Below the pieces are notes generated by a model. It saw only the letters and a list, made by a program, of their open reading frames with translations. It ran no database searches and had not been told where the DNA came from. This document shows, one piece after another, positions 12,255-21,447 of a DNA stretch of 64,000 bases. This DNA is from Chrysogorgia sp. JL179-B06. Lineage: Eukaryota; Cnidaria; Anthozoa; Scleralcyonacea; Chrysogorgiidae. The translations under genes and the position numbers were made by a program. The stretch's first letter is position 1. The number at the start of each line of letters is the position of its first letter. The stretch covers positions 286,501 to 350,500 of the forward strand of contig JAYKKM010000122.1 in NCBI GenBank assembly GCA_035772405.1. The letters run 5' to 3'.

Positions 12255-13130
12255 ACTACAATGTCAAGATTTACAAGTCTTTGCCATTCAAGCTTTGCTG
12301 TGTAATTAAGCCATAGTGATAATAATTATAATGATAAAACCACATTTCAATTACAAATAAAACCATAAATGCACTGCAGTAATAGCAAGAACTTCAAAGT
12401 TGTCAAGATGTTTCGTCTTTGGGCAACGGGCTGTCAAGATTTCCAAGTCTTTCGGCAGCTAGTGCAAGCTTTACCGTGTAATTACAGCAAGCCATAGTTA
12501 TAAATACTGTATTATAATGATAAAATCACATCTCAATTAAACCTATATGCACAGCAATAGCTAGAACTTCAAAGTTGTCAAGATGTTCACATCTTTGGGA
12601 AGCGGGTTGTCAAGAATTACAAGTCTTTCGGCAGCTAGAAGCTTTACTGTGTAATTACAGCAAGCCATAGTTATAAATACTGTATTATAATGATAAAATC
12701 ACATCTCAATTAAACCTATATGCGCAGCAATAGCTAGAACTTCAAAGTTGTCAAGATGTTCACATCTTTGGGAAGCGGGTTGTCAAGAATTACAAGTCTT
12801 TCGGCAGCTAGAAGCTTTACTGTGTAATTACAGCAAGCCATAGTTATAAATACTGTATTATAATGATAAAATCACATCTCAATTAAATCTATATGCACAG
12901 CAATAGCTAGAACTTCAAAGTTGTCAAGATGTTCACGTCTTTGGGCAGCGGGTTGTCAAGATTTACAAGTCTTTCGGCAGCTAGTTCAAGCTTTACTGTT
13001 CTATATAGTTCAAATTTACTGTGTAATCAGCCATAGCTAATTATATACCGTATATATATATATATGATAAACCCACTCAAGTAAAAATTATATTCTATAA
13101 TTGCACAGCAATAGCAAGAGCTTCAATTCA
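12255..13130 (+). repeat. 174-bp tandem array, about five copies
   Basis: The block beginning aacttcaaagttgtcaaga recurs at about 12390, 12564, 12738 and 12911 (periods 174, 174 and 173). A partial copy lies upstream near 12255 and a decayed one downstream. The middle copies are nearly identical, implying recent duplication. Each unit holds ctttcggcagctag and ttataaatactgtattataat. Confidence 0.85.
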
Positions 13131-13765
13131 GAGAAAAAGTGGTCAAAAGATTTAAAAATGTCTTTAGGGAGGTACTGTAGATTTAAAAACGAATTGTGTA
13201 ACTGTGCAGGTAGACTGTATAAGAATACCAAAATAATAGGCACTAGGATTCACTAGGGTAATATATGTATAATAGGCTGGAGCAAACAACAAATATCTAC
13301 TGACAGTATTCAATAAAATGTATAAAGTTTAGTTATAGATAACTTAACATGTAATTTTATGAATAAACGTTTGAAATGCTGCGTGAAGACAAACCGTACA
13401 AGCGTTTGTCTTCACTGTTCTTGTTATTATTTTTATATTATCCAAACAAAATATACACTATATTAAATATAACAACTCGGCCTTCATACTAACAACCAGA
13501 TAAATATTGCGTACCTTGACATTTGACGACTTCCTTCAAATAACTCGTCGTTTTCAAATTTACTGTACAGTAAAGCGTGACGTTAACAAACCACGATCAC
13601 CTCCAAGCAAATATACATCTTCCTGCTCGATCTATCGCTCCTTGGTAACTCCATTTTGTTAATCGCAAAAAAATGTCGAAATGTCGGCGCCAAATACGAT
13701 GGCCGGCCGCGCAATAAAATTACTGGTTCGAGGAAAAGTTTGACCCAGGCATTAACTCACCTGAG

Positions 13766-14052
13766 TAAAAGGACATGTTTCAAAATCACGAACACCCAAG
13801 TCAGGAGAGCTTTATACCTGAGTCTGGTGAAATCACAGCTCTCTTATGCAACAGAGATCTGGTGTCCTAGTGACGGAAGACTTTCAAAGAAGGTTGAAGG
13901 TGTCCAGAGGAGAGCGACGTTATGGATTTTGAGTAAAAATCGCGGGGAATTGACTTATGAGGAACGTTTAACTTCACTAAATATAATCCCACTAGTGTAT
14001 GATAGAGAAATGAAAGACTTAGTTTTTTATTATAAATGCACGCATAATATCA
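13766..14052 (+). pseudogene. LINE (B), middle segment
   Basis: The frame resumes after the TA at 13766-13767 with RTCFKITNTQ, then ALYLSLVKSQLSYATEIW, VEGVQRRATLWIL and FYYKCTHNI. These are the conserved motifs downstream of the palm in CR1/L2-like ORF2. The frame is cut at ATATCA (14047-14052), the target of the Polinton, and resumes after 31256. Confidence 0.85.
14047..14052. repeat. Polinton target-site duplication, left
   Basis: The sequence ATATCA directly precedes the terminal AGTAGTATAGAG. It is repeated exactly at 31256-31261, right after the other terminus. A 6-bp duplication is the hallmark of Maverick/Polinton integration by a retroviral-type integrase. Confidence 0.95.
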
Positions 14053-14224
14053 AGTAGTATAGAGAGTGGGGGTGCGAGCTCAATCAACTTCAAACACGCG
14101 CGTGAGTGCCGAAACAGCACCAAATTTATACCAAGTCGCGACTCGGTATAAATTTGGCGCTGTCTCAACACCCTCACGCGTGTTTGGCGTCGAATAAGCT
14201 CGCACCCCCACTCTCTATACTACT
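14053..14224. repeat. 172-bp terminal palindrome (left end)
   Basis: AGTAGTATAGAGAGTGGGGG opens the segment and its reverse complement closes it. The centre is the 8-bp palindrome gtcgcgac at 14135-14142, equidistant from both ends. Arms are nearly perfect at the outer 27 bp and around the centre, where both carry ggtataaatttgg, and more diverged between. It can form a long hairpin. The TATAAAT-like boxes face in both directions and could serve as a promoter. Confidence 0.9.
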
Positions 14225-14650
14225 ACAGTGATCGTTAATTGGGCTAAACACCCATCAAATATGTACCAAGTAACTATTCGGCGTAAATTTGGCATTGTTT
14301 CAGCACTCTCACACACATCAAATAATCTTGCAGACCCACTTTCCATACTAACTCACATTGTGTCCTGAAAGAAAATCCTCACGAGAAATCAAGACACATT
14401 TCTGACCACCACTCGCTGATCGTTTTTCTCATGGGTACCACCCCACTGATTATTGAGAGTCCTAACGAGAGACAGAAACTCACATTGTGTCTGAAAGGAA
14501 ATCCTCACGAGAAATCAAGACACATTTCTGACCACCACTCGCTGATCGTTTTTCTCATGGGTACCACCCCACTGATTATTGAGAGTCACAGTCTCGCAAA
14601 TTTATGTCAAACTGCATTTAGAAAAATAGTCGTCTCAACGCTTTTACAAA
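14053..14650. repeat. Polinton left terminal inverted repeat
   Basis: This stretch matches the reverse complement of about 30659-31255 with few mismatches. Its layout is an outer 172-bp palindrome, a spacer, and two tandem copies (period about 120 bp) of a block running from ctcacattgtgtc to attgagagtc. It ends after a block shared with the right repeat (cgcaaatttatgtcaaactg). Open frames here are repeats rather than genes. Confidence 0.9.
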
Positions 14651-14756
14651 TGTGTGTGTTGTAAAAGTGTCTCACGCGTGATAAAATTGCCACCCGTTAT
14701 GTAAATTAGATTATTGCCACCTGTTAATAATAGATTGGTCCGTTCGCTCACTACTC

Positions 14757-15221
14757 TCAGCGTTTTGTCGCCTCACTTCTAAAATGGTGATCGTATACAT
14801 GCTTCGACGTTGTGATTCCTCCTGACAACAAGCCCAAGAAAGGTACGTACGGTGTCACAATCGCGACAATGCTTTCAACGTCTTTCTTTAGTAACGGGTC
14901 TTTTTGTAGTTCGTCAGGATTCTCAATAGCGTTCAACCAGTTTAGTAAGCTAGCGAATTTGCTGATTAACAAGTCGGTGAGAAAAGCGTTTGCAATTTCC
15001 ATTCTCTTCAACTCATATTGGTGCCATATCTTGTCGATAACCTTTGCAGACGCTTTTTTAATGTGCGCTTCAGATTGGCTTACCACACCATCGCCAGACA
15101 GTCTTATTAGTTCGGCTCTCTTAACGTCAATGTCGTCTTCCATAGTCGAAGTACCAGCGGTTTGAGTGTCCTCAACTAGTTCCTCAATCGTGGGGTTTTC
15201 TTCACTTTTGCGTTTCACCAT
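14757..15221 (-). CDS. Polinton protein of unknown function (about 154 aa)
   Basis: The start is taken at the ATG giving MVKRKSEENPTIEE rather than an upstream GTG. The protein has an acidic, disordered N-terminus (about residues 1-40), a helical charged middle (KKASAKVIDKIWHQYELKRM) and a more hydrophobic C-terminal segment (IVAIVTPYVPFLGLLSGGI, about residues 117-135) that could be membrane-associated. It is the last gene of the leftward cluster, 24 bp after the ATPase. A GTATAAG sequence lies just upstream of the start. It matches no family I can name and could be a minor virion protein. The frame is intact. Confidence 0.6.
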   Translation of the reverse strand: MVKRKSEENPTIEELVEDTQTAGTSTMEDDIDVKRAELIRLSGDGVVSQSEAHIKKASAKVIDKIWHQYELKRMEIANAFLTDLLISKFASLLNWLNAIENPDELQKDPLLKKDVESIVAIVTPYVPFLGLLSGGITTSKHVYDHHFRSEATKR

Positions 15222-15245
15222 CACATTATTACTTATACCCACATT

Positions 15246-15845
15246 TTATTGCGGAATAACAACTTCGTAACTGTATGGATAACGCAGTGAGATTTCAAGT
15301 CTAGCGTACTTATGATTTTTTAATGCGGTCACAATTGTCGATGCTTCTTCTTTGCTAATGTTTCCAAGGTAATCGTCAATAACAACCTTCATATCACTCT
15401 TACTCGGACAGTAAAAGCAAATGAGCTTACTAATGTTTTCTCTATACGGTTTTGCGATCGACGTCAGTTGTTGTGTGATGACAATAACGCTCAACATAAA
15501 ATGTCGTGCACTAAAAGCCAAGTTGACCAATTGACTAGTCCTATTCTTGACGTCCTGCCCACTTGCACAGTCGTCCAACACAATCAGAGTGTTAGTGCCT
15601 TTAAAAACGTTAGTTACACACTTGAGAACAGCGTCAACGTTATCCTGTGCACAGTCTATCGCTAACACATCAGGGTCACGTACATATTTCCAATCTTGAT
15701 ACGCTTTGTTCCACTCGAAAGTGGGGCAAATCAACACAATGTAGTCAAACTTACCGCGATACTCAGATTCCAGTGTGTTGAGTAGATAATGTGTCTTACC
15801 ACAAGCTGTCATCCCAACGATTAACATATTAAACGGAGTCTCCAT
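15246..15845 (-). CDS. Genome-packaging ATPase (A32/FtsK-HerA type)
   Basis: The 199-residue protein has a Walker A loop GMTACGKT near residue 11 and a Walker B strand TLIVLDDCA near residue 87. A VIVITQQ segment further on matches the sensor (Q/N) position of A32-like ATPases. Polinton and NCLDV relatives drive DNA into preformed capsids. It is one of the few uninterrupted genes here. It follows the capsid gene with a 15-bp gap, consistent with a virion-assembly cluster. The length is near the usual 200-250 residues. Confidence 0.9.
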   Translation of the reverse strand: METPFNMLIVGMTACGKTHYLLNTLESEYRGKFDYIVLICPTFEWNKAYQDWKYVRDPDVLAIDCAQDNVDAVLKCVTNVFKGTNTLIVLDDCASGQDVKNRTSQLVNLAFSARHFMLSVIVITQQLTSIAKPYRENISKLICFYCPSKSDMKVVIDDYLGNISKEEASTIVTALKNHKYARLEISLRYPYSYEVVIPQ

Positions 15846-15860
15846 TAACCCGCGTTTGAT

Positions 15861-17103
15861 TTAATACTGGATTGATTGCAACCCGTTGTTCATGAAGTTG
15901 ACTAGTCCGTCACTCATCACAAACACCCTACACATAACATTCGCAGTCGTCGCTTTCTTAGTGATCTCAAGAAGCACACCAGATTGTGTGTTCACAATTT
16001 TCTTGCCAGTGGCGACGTTGTAATTATCTTGAACGCTCTTCAAGTCAATGACCAACGCAAAACTATTTTTATAGAACTTCTGTATAGTCATGAACTGAGC
16101 ATGTTCTTCACTCAACCCAAACAACCGTTTCGCTTCTGCGTAGAACTTCGATTTTGGAATGCCTTGTGAGTACACGCTATTTGGAACACCTTCAATTGTG
16201 ACTCTAACACTCTCGATATTCGGATAAAGAAACTCCTCGCTGTCTGCTCGCACCTTATTCGTGAATAGCAACACAATCGCCTTCATGCTTTTTTCTTGGA
16301 AGATTAATGTTCTCGTTCACAATGGTCGTGCCTTTGTCCCATTCAGTGGTTTTTCATCAACGTGACGTGTTCGTATGACAAACTACGACCACTTGCGTAA
16401 CCCGACGTTATTTCATCAGAGAGCTCCTGGTTATCAATCGTCTCATACTCAAGCTCGAGGTTCTCCAGAGTGTATCCACCTACACTCTCATTGGATTGTG
16501 CCACCATGATGTCTGTGGCCTTCGGAAGTGTGATCACATACTGCAAGTTGTTGTTCATGCTAAAAGGAGCGTACAACCCATGGTCCGTCCATGATCTTAC
16601 CAAGCTTTATCCGCTGTTTCGTTCCAATCACACTAAACATCAATGCGTCGTTAACCTTAACAACGTCTCCACTCGTCGCGCCACTGTCGTCCTTAGAAAT
16701 TAGCTTTCTCAAGTTCTCACCACCAATACCATAGTCAATCATTTGATTTCGCGCACTGATGCTCTCCCAAAGGTCGCGATAGACACCAATGTAATTTTCC
16801 CCATTGTTGTCATACACAGTTTCTCCAGCTAGTCTCACAACAAGTTTCTCAACCAACAACTTGCTCACATTGTTCAAGAACCAGCTTTTGTCGTTTGCGT
16901 TCTTAAAGTCGAACACTAGACCTAACGATCCAGGCACCAAAACAGCTACTAACCTTAAGCTTCGGTACATCAATGTAAAGTTCCTCACCAGGACTGACCT
17001 TATTAGGGTTCAACGTGATCACATGCTGCGTTCTCGTCCCTTTTATGACACCCATGGTCGCTCGTCTAAAACCAGGGCTCAATTCTGCTGACGTGACCTT
17101 CAT
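15861..17103 (-). pseudogene. Major capsid protein, double jelly-roll (frameshifted)
   Basis: Four successive minus-strand frames cover one capsid gene of about 414 codons. Recognisable pieces are PGEELYIDVPKL near the N-terminus; VPGSLGLVFDFKNAND, SKLLVEKLVVRLAGETVYDN and LRKLISKDDSGATSGD; then LQYVITLPKA and LENLELEYETI; then VYSQGIPKSKFY, KIVNTQSGVLLEITKKA and the terminal LQSIQY. This order matches Polinton/adintovirus major capsid proteins, which form the hexons of an icosahedral shell. Frame changes lie near 16935, 16590, 16330 and 16290, the last in an adenine run. The coat protein is therefore not made intact from this copy, unless the indels are assembly errors. Confidence 0.85.
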
Positions 17104-17155
17104 ATACTTTACATATGTTTTGTCATCTTCGAATCTGAGACCCTCGAAGCTGAGA

Positions 17156-18597
17156 CTACCGTTTTAGCTTGTAATAATCATAGGCGAACCACGCAAGTAC
17201 CACCGCGAGTACCCACAGGTTCTGAGCCAACCATGCGAGACCCCTCGCACCCAACGTCAACGCGTTATAAACTAAGTTAGCCAACCCAACAGCCCATGGA
17301 CCCATCTTCGTTATCGCGTTCTTAACAGCCTGCGCGAATGACCTCGTAGCCATAGCGCCTTTCATAACAGCAGACCTATATACCAGCGATAATAATTGTT
17401 GTTATAATTCCAGCCATTGAGATTGCTACAGCGCTCAACCCAACCATATTTTCTTTGGCCCACTTCTTGAATTTCTGCAATCTGTCAATGTCGACTTCTT
17501 GTTGCGCTCTAATCTCTTCTATTTGCCGCTGTTCTAGGGTTCTGTCTTTGGCTTGCTCGAGCCCTCCCTCTCTCTCAAGCAAACCGGCGTACTCTCGCTC
17601 TTCGTCGCTCGTAAGACCACTTTGACTAGCTTTTTTTTTTTAAGCTCCGCCAATCTTCCACGCGTTTCACCTATCGCCTCTTGAAAATGGTCTGCTTGTG
17701 CTTGCAGCGCTCCGTCATCACCTACTCTCGACTCACGCAACACACTATCGCTCGGGTTAAGCACACCATTATGTTCGCGGTTTTCGTCTGGTGTTAGCCC
17801 AGGTATGTCGACATAGTCCACTTTTGTTTCAATTACTGGGAAGTCATCTGGGGTTACTTCTGTTGTGACTATATTCCGTTGTTTCTATATTCTCAGGGAT
17901 TTGATTAACTAACTGTTTGAACTGCTCAATCGCGTTTTTACTACTCTTATCTTTGCTGTAGATCAAACCATTTCTCCCAGGTATTAGAATTCGTTTGGGT
18001 TCCCCATGTTTACCATCTTTGTTCGTCGGTTTGAAAAGAATAGACCCTGAGTCCGTAACCTGCGACCTGTTGACTATTTTCCTTGACGTGTCATCACGAC
18101 CGAGTCTTTTTTTATACAACCCACGCATTTTCTTACTTATTAGCTTGACTCTTTTTACATCATCTTTTACTTGCTCTTTGTTGAACGCTTTTAGTTTTTC
18201 CCAGTCTTATACTAATTTCGTCCGACTTTTCAAAAGCTATACTGAAACTTACGTCATTGACGTCACCATATGACCCCTGTTCAACAAACTCTACTGTTGG
18301 GACTTCTGTGTTAGTCCCCCTTATTGTCACCGTTTTACCATCGTCAGTGTCAATGAACGACGTCTCTTTTTCTCGAAACCTTCTCTCTTGCTCGTCCTGC
18401 AATCTAACCACTCTCCTAAACAATTTTTCAATCTCAACGCGCTCAATGTCTGGCATGTCGCCGTCGACGTACTTGTCGTTAAGTGAATTGTAAAGTTTAG
18501 TGTCTATCTCAAGCTCGTCATTTAATTGATCATTAGTTTAAGCTCTACCAAGGTTCTCCATCTCGATCTCGTCGAAGACTTCCCCACCTTCAGCCAT
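17156..18597 (-). pseudogene. Coiled-coil membrane protein, paralogue B (broken)
   Basis: The gene begins MAEGGEVFDEIEMENLG, meets an early TAA, then shows a charged region (VEIEKLFRRVVRLQDEQERR), a basic segment (LYKKRLGRDD, RILIPGRNG) and DYVDIPGLTPDENRE. A coiled coil follows (DRTLEQRQIEEIRAQQEVDI), then a transmembrane segment (VGLSAVAISMAGIITTIIIA) and a second hydrophobic region ending YDYYKLKR. At least three frame changes occur, one in a run of eleven thymines at about 17630. The distal half is paralogous to 18656-19608, while the proximal half differs. It may be a minor capsid or membrane-active virion protein, but no family could be named. Confidence 0.55.
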
Positions 18598-18600
18598 ATT

Positions 18601-18655
18601 ACATTAGCTCACATTTCGAACGTCACTTTCTGGTGTCCATAAGTCACGTTTGCTT
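18601..18655 (-). repeat. Duplicated relic of the integrase 3' end
   Basis: The minus strand reads a TPESDVRNVS-stop sequence followed by tgtaatATGGCTGAAG. The true integrase end at 19615 reads PESDIQNVS-stop with the same spacing to ATGGCTGAAG. The relic shows that the tandem duplication of the membrane-protein gene carried along the tail of the integrase gene. Confidence 0.8.
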
Positions 18656-19608
18656 TTAGCTTAAATAGTTGTACGCGAGCCACGCAAATGTCGCTGCAAG
18701 TACCCACAGATTTTGAGCTAAACCAAGCGAGGCCCTTTGCGCCTGTCACCAGCGCGTCATAAACTAAGTTTGCCAATCCAACAGCCCACGAACCCATCCT
18801 CACGATTGTGTTTTTAACAGCTTGTGCGAACGACCTCGTGACCATAGCGCCTTTCACAACAGCAGACCTTCCAGCGATAATAATAGTTGTTATAATCGCA
18901 GCTACTGAAATCGCTAAAGCACTCAACCCAACCATATTTTCTCTAGCCCATTTCTTAAACTTCTGCAACCTGGCAATGTCGATCTCTTGTTGTTCTCTAA
19001 CCTCTTCTATTTCCCGCTGTTCAATAACCATGTCTCTAGCTTTTTTAAGTCCAATCACTCTTTCAGCTAGATCGATGAACTCTTCGTCCTTCGTCGTGAG
19101 GTCTTTTACTGCAAGCTCTGCTATTCTTTCGTTCGCTTCATTTATCAAATCTTGAAAATGGTCCGCTTGTATTTGCAACGTGCCAGCGTCGCCTACTCTT
19201 GGACTCAGACATCGCACTCTCGCTTGGATTGAGCGTGCTATTAAACTCACGGTTCTCGATTGGTGTTAGTCCAGGTATGTCGACGTACTCCGCATGTGTG
19301 GTGTCTAACAATGGTGCACTCCTCGCGACGTCTTCACGATCTCTTGCGTTGTCATTAGCCCACGTTTTAAGATCATTAAAAAACCCCTCCATATGTTGAC
19401 GCAATCTTCTACCACGTTCGCGATCCAGTCCACTCACAACTTTAATTAATCTAATTTTCTCATCGACTGTGACGTTTGGATCATCCTGAGCTAGTTCTCT
19501 ATCTTGAGTGACTTTCTCGAGACTATACTTTAGTTCATCGTCAGTGACATCCTTGTATTCATCAGATCTTATCCTGGGGTCGTCGAAATCTACCCAACCT
19601 TCAGCCAT
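18656..19608 (-). pseudogene. Coiled-coil membrane protein, paralogue A (frameshifted)
   Basis: The start is ATG with MAEGWVDFDDPRIRSDEYKD. It has an acidic N-terminal third, then EYVDIPGLTPIENRE, a frame change near 19195, QADHFQDLINEANERI, a long charged coiled coil (VIEQREIEEVREQQEIDIAR), FKKWARENMVGLSALAIS and a transmembrane stretch (AAIITTIIIAG). SFAQAVKNTIVRMGSWAVGL and a last hydrophobic segment close it after another frame change near 18715. It lies six bases after the integrase. The combination suggests a virion component that spans or disrupts a membrane; this is inference. Restoring its frame would need at least two indels. Confidence 0.6.
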
Positions 19609-19614
19609 ATTACA

Positions 19615-20719
19615 TTAGCTCACATTTTGAATATCGCTTTCTGGTATCCACGAATTATGTTTGCTTTCGTAACCTAACCATTTAACCAACACCATCTTCT
19701 TTCCTCTGACTTTCTTTCTTTTCAACACCTTTTCAACTCTATACACGTCATCACCATGTTTCTTATTGACCAGCGACAATTCCTGTTCGTAAAACTTCCC
19801 AATAATCTGTTCACCACTTATGTCCTCAATTTCATACACATTCGGATCACCACGAATAACTTTCACCACTTTAAACAGCTCTTCAGTGAAGTTGGCTTCA
19901 TAGCCCTTTGTGAACACGCTCTTGTACTTACTAATTCTCACCGACTCGCCGACCTTGAACTTCGGCAATGGGTTGTCTGCAAATTGATGACCAAACAAAG
20001 TGGTCCAAACTTCACCCTCATTTGACTTATCGACATCCTTTGGCTTCATCATAATGCTTCGATTCACATTGCTATTGTAATTGTCCACAAATTGGTCAAG
20101 AACGTCAATCCATTTGTACGTTCCACGGGTATAAAAGTACTTCCACATAATGCTCTTGAGACTTCTATTAAAACGCTCAACAACAGCAGCCTTTTTATCA
20201 CTCTTAGTGCTGAAATATTCAACACCATGTTCTTTCAACAAGCTTTTCACCCCAACGTTGTAGAATTCAAGTCCATCATCAAATTGCGCTAACTTAGGCA
20301 TGGCTCCAAACCGATCTTTAAAGTCGTTCAATAGCTCTCCAAACAGCCTTAGTCATGTTCTTAGTGTCTTTTCTGTAAACCGCAATACCAAAAGCGTATC
20401 TACTCAATATTTCAATACCTGTCAATATCCAATAATACCCTTTGTTCTGTTTTGAGTACTTACTCATGTCCACTAAGTCCATTTGGAGCTCTTCACCAAG
20501 AAACCCGACGAAGGTAGCGCGGAACTTATGTCTTCTCACAATGGGTTTATACCTAGTGTAAGTGTCCTGCGTGGTCAACCATTTTTTCACTGTTTTTCTA
20601 GTTACTTTCAATCCGTCTCCCAATGCGCGTTGATACAATTTCTCTGCACCACTGAACCCTGTCTTGGGATTATAATAGATGTCTCGCAACCCTTGCTCTG
20701 TTTCCACACCAAGCTCCAT
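19615..20719 (-). pseudogene. Retroviral-type integrase with chromodomain (one frameshift)
   Basis: The chosen start is the ATG of MELGVETEQG, five bases after the minor capsid stop; an upstream GTG in frame lies within that gene. The N-terminal region is helical. The catalytic core shows ELQMDLVDMS (first D), FDDGLEFYN (second D) and AAVVERFNRSLK (E), the DDE triad. An SH3-like region follows (FKVGESVRISKYK), then a chromodomain (VYRVEKVLKRKKV, VLVKWLGY, SWIPESD) near the C-terminus. The enzyme would make the 6-bp staggered target cut seen at the element's ends. A single one-base loss near 20335 splits the core between the first and second D. Confidence 0.9.
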
Positions 20720-20724
20720 ATAAT

Positions 20725-21423
20725 TCACACAATATACAGTTCCAATAGCACCGCGCCAATTTTAAGATCGTCGTTATTTGGTTTGACACGAAATGTCATA
20801 CTTGAGTAAACACCTTTTTTAATACTCACCTTTGACTCAATATCCACATGACGTTGCACTGACCCCTTCAAAGACTGTTCAGTGGGTATTGGTAATGTTG
20901 TGATCACATCGCTGCGCTTCCCATCAATACCTACATTGCTCTCCGTCTCAACAATGTCGCACGAAACTTCTACGTACTTCAGACCTCTGTACATGTCGAC
21001 CTCGTTTGGGCTAGTGTACCACTGTAAGTCATTCTGAATCACCTCACCTCTCGCGAAACCAAGTAGAGGCCCAATGGTGTCTAACACAGCTGAGCTACTA
21101 ACCTTGACCCTACATTTGCCTGTGGGTGTCAGTTTCTCTATCTCAAGATTCACCTTACGCTCGTTAGACTCCAGTTTTAAGACTTTGACCAGTGCGTCGA
21201 AGCTAAAGTACCCTTCACCTACTTTAATCTTTTTAAAAGAGCCTACCCTAGAGTCATCCAGCGTGAAGACCTGAACGCTGTCGTCGTTTGTCGTGTTATG
21301 GTAGTCGCAAAACACAGTGGCTGTCTTGACCACAATGCATGGGTTATCATGTATGATCATTATTGCGTTGTCAAAGGACACAACTTTTTCCTCACCTTCA
21401 ATGAGCACTGTCAACTTTCGCAT
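20725..21423 (-). CDS. Minor capsid (penton-like) protein, single jelly roll
   Basis: An upstream in-frame extension is ignored in favour of the ATG giving MRKLTVLIEGEEKVVSFDNA, which sits 24 bases from the divergent plus-strand start. The frame is open for about 232 codons. VDMYRGLKYVEVSCDIVETE and a terminal MTFRVKPNN...GAVLLELYIV resemble the penton-like protein of cnidarian Polintons, whose typical layout is 'LLGF...', 'LKVN.I.V.C.I', 'L.LRVVD..G..I...L'. DTIGPLLGFARGEV is a strong match to that pattern. It would sit at the capsid vertices. The frame is intact. Confidence 0.7.
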   Translation of the reverse strand: MRKLTVLIEGEEKVVSFDNAIMIIHDNPCIVVKTATVFCDYHNTTNDDSVQVFTLDDSRVGSFKKIKVGEGYFSFDALVKVLKLESNERKVNLEIEKLTPTGKCRVKVSSSAVLDTIGPLLGFARGEVIQNDLQWYTSPNEVDMYRGLKYVEVSCDIVETESNVGIDGKRSDVITTLPIPTEQSLKGSVQRHVDIESKVSIKKGVYSSMTFRVKPNNDDLKIGAVLLELYIV

Positions 21424-21447
21424 TGTGTATAACATACGGTATATTAT
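21424..21447. promoter_or_regulatory. Divergent start region between the two Polinton gene blocks
   Basis: Only 24 bases separate the minus-strand ATG (penton) and the plus-strand ATG at 21448. They include tatacatacggtatattat, with TATA-like sequence in both orientations. Any promoter must overlap the coding starts. Confidence 0.35.

Larger units (their letters stand above)
10516..13765. mobile_element. Non-autonomous DNA transposon with TA target duplication
   Basis: The ends are inverted copies of ctcaggtg-nn-ttaatgcctgg (10516 onward; 13765 backward), and similarity extends inward to an 'attacgcggc/attgcgcggc' block. TA flanks both ends, as in Tc1/mariner-like insertion. Removing the element and one TA leaves the LINE frame intact. 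The body is 3,250 bp with no recognisable transposase. It holds a five-copy 174-bp tandem array and a short coding-looking stretch near 11277-11453. Confidence 0.75.

Noticed and set aside
12255..13130. Possible CRISPR-like regular repeat array
   Set aside because: Units are contiguous 174-bp tandem copies with no spacers, and the genome is eukaryotic.
14431..14664. Open frame within the left terminal repeat and its mirror at 30732-31019
   Set aside because: Both are translations of the tandem blocks in the Polinton terminal inverted repeats and occur as mirror copies. No protein motif.
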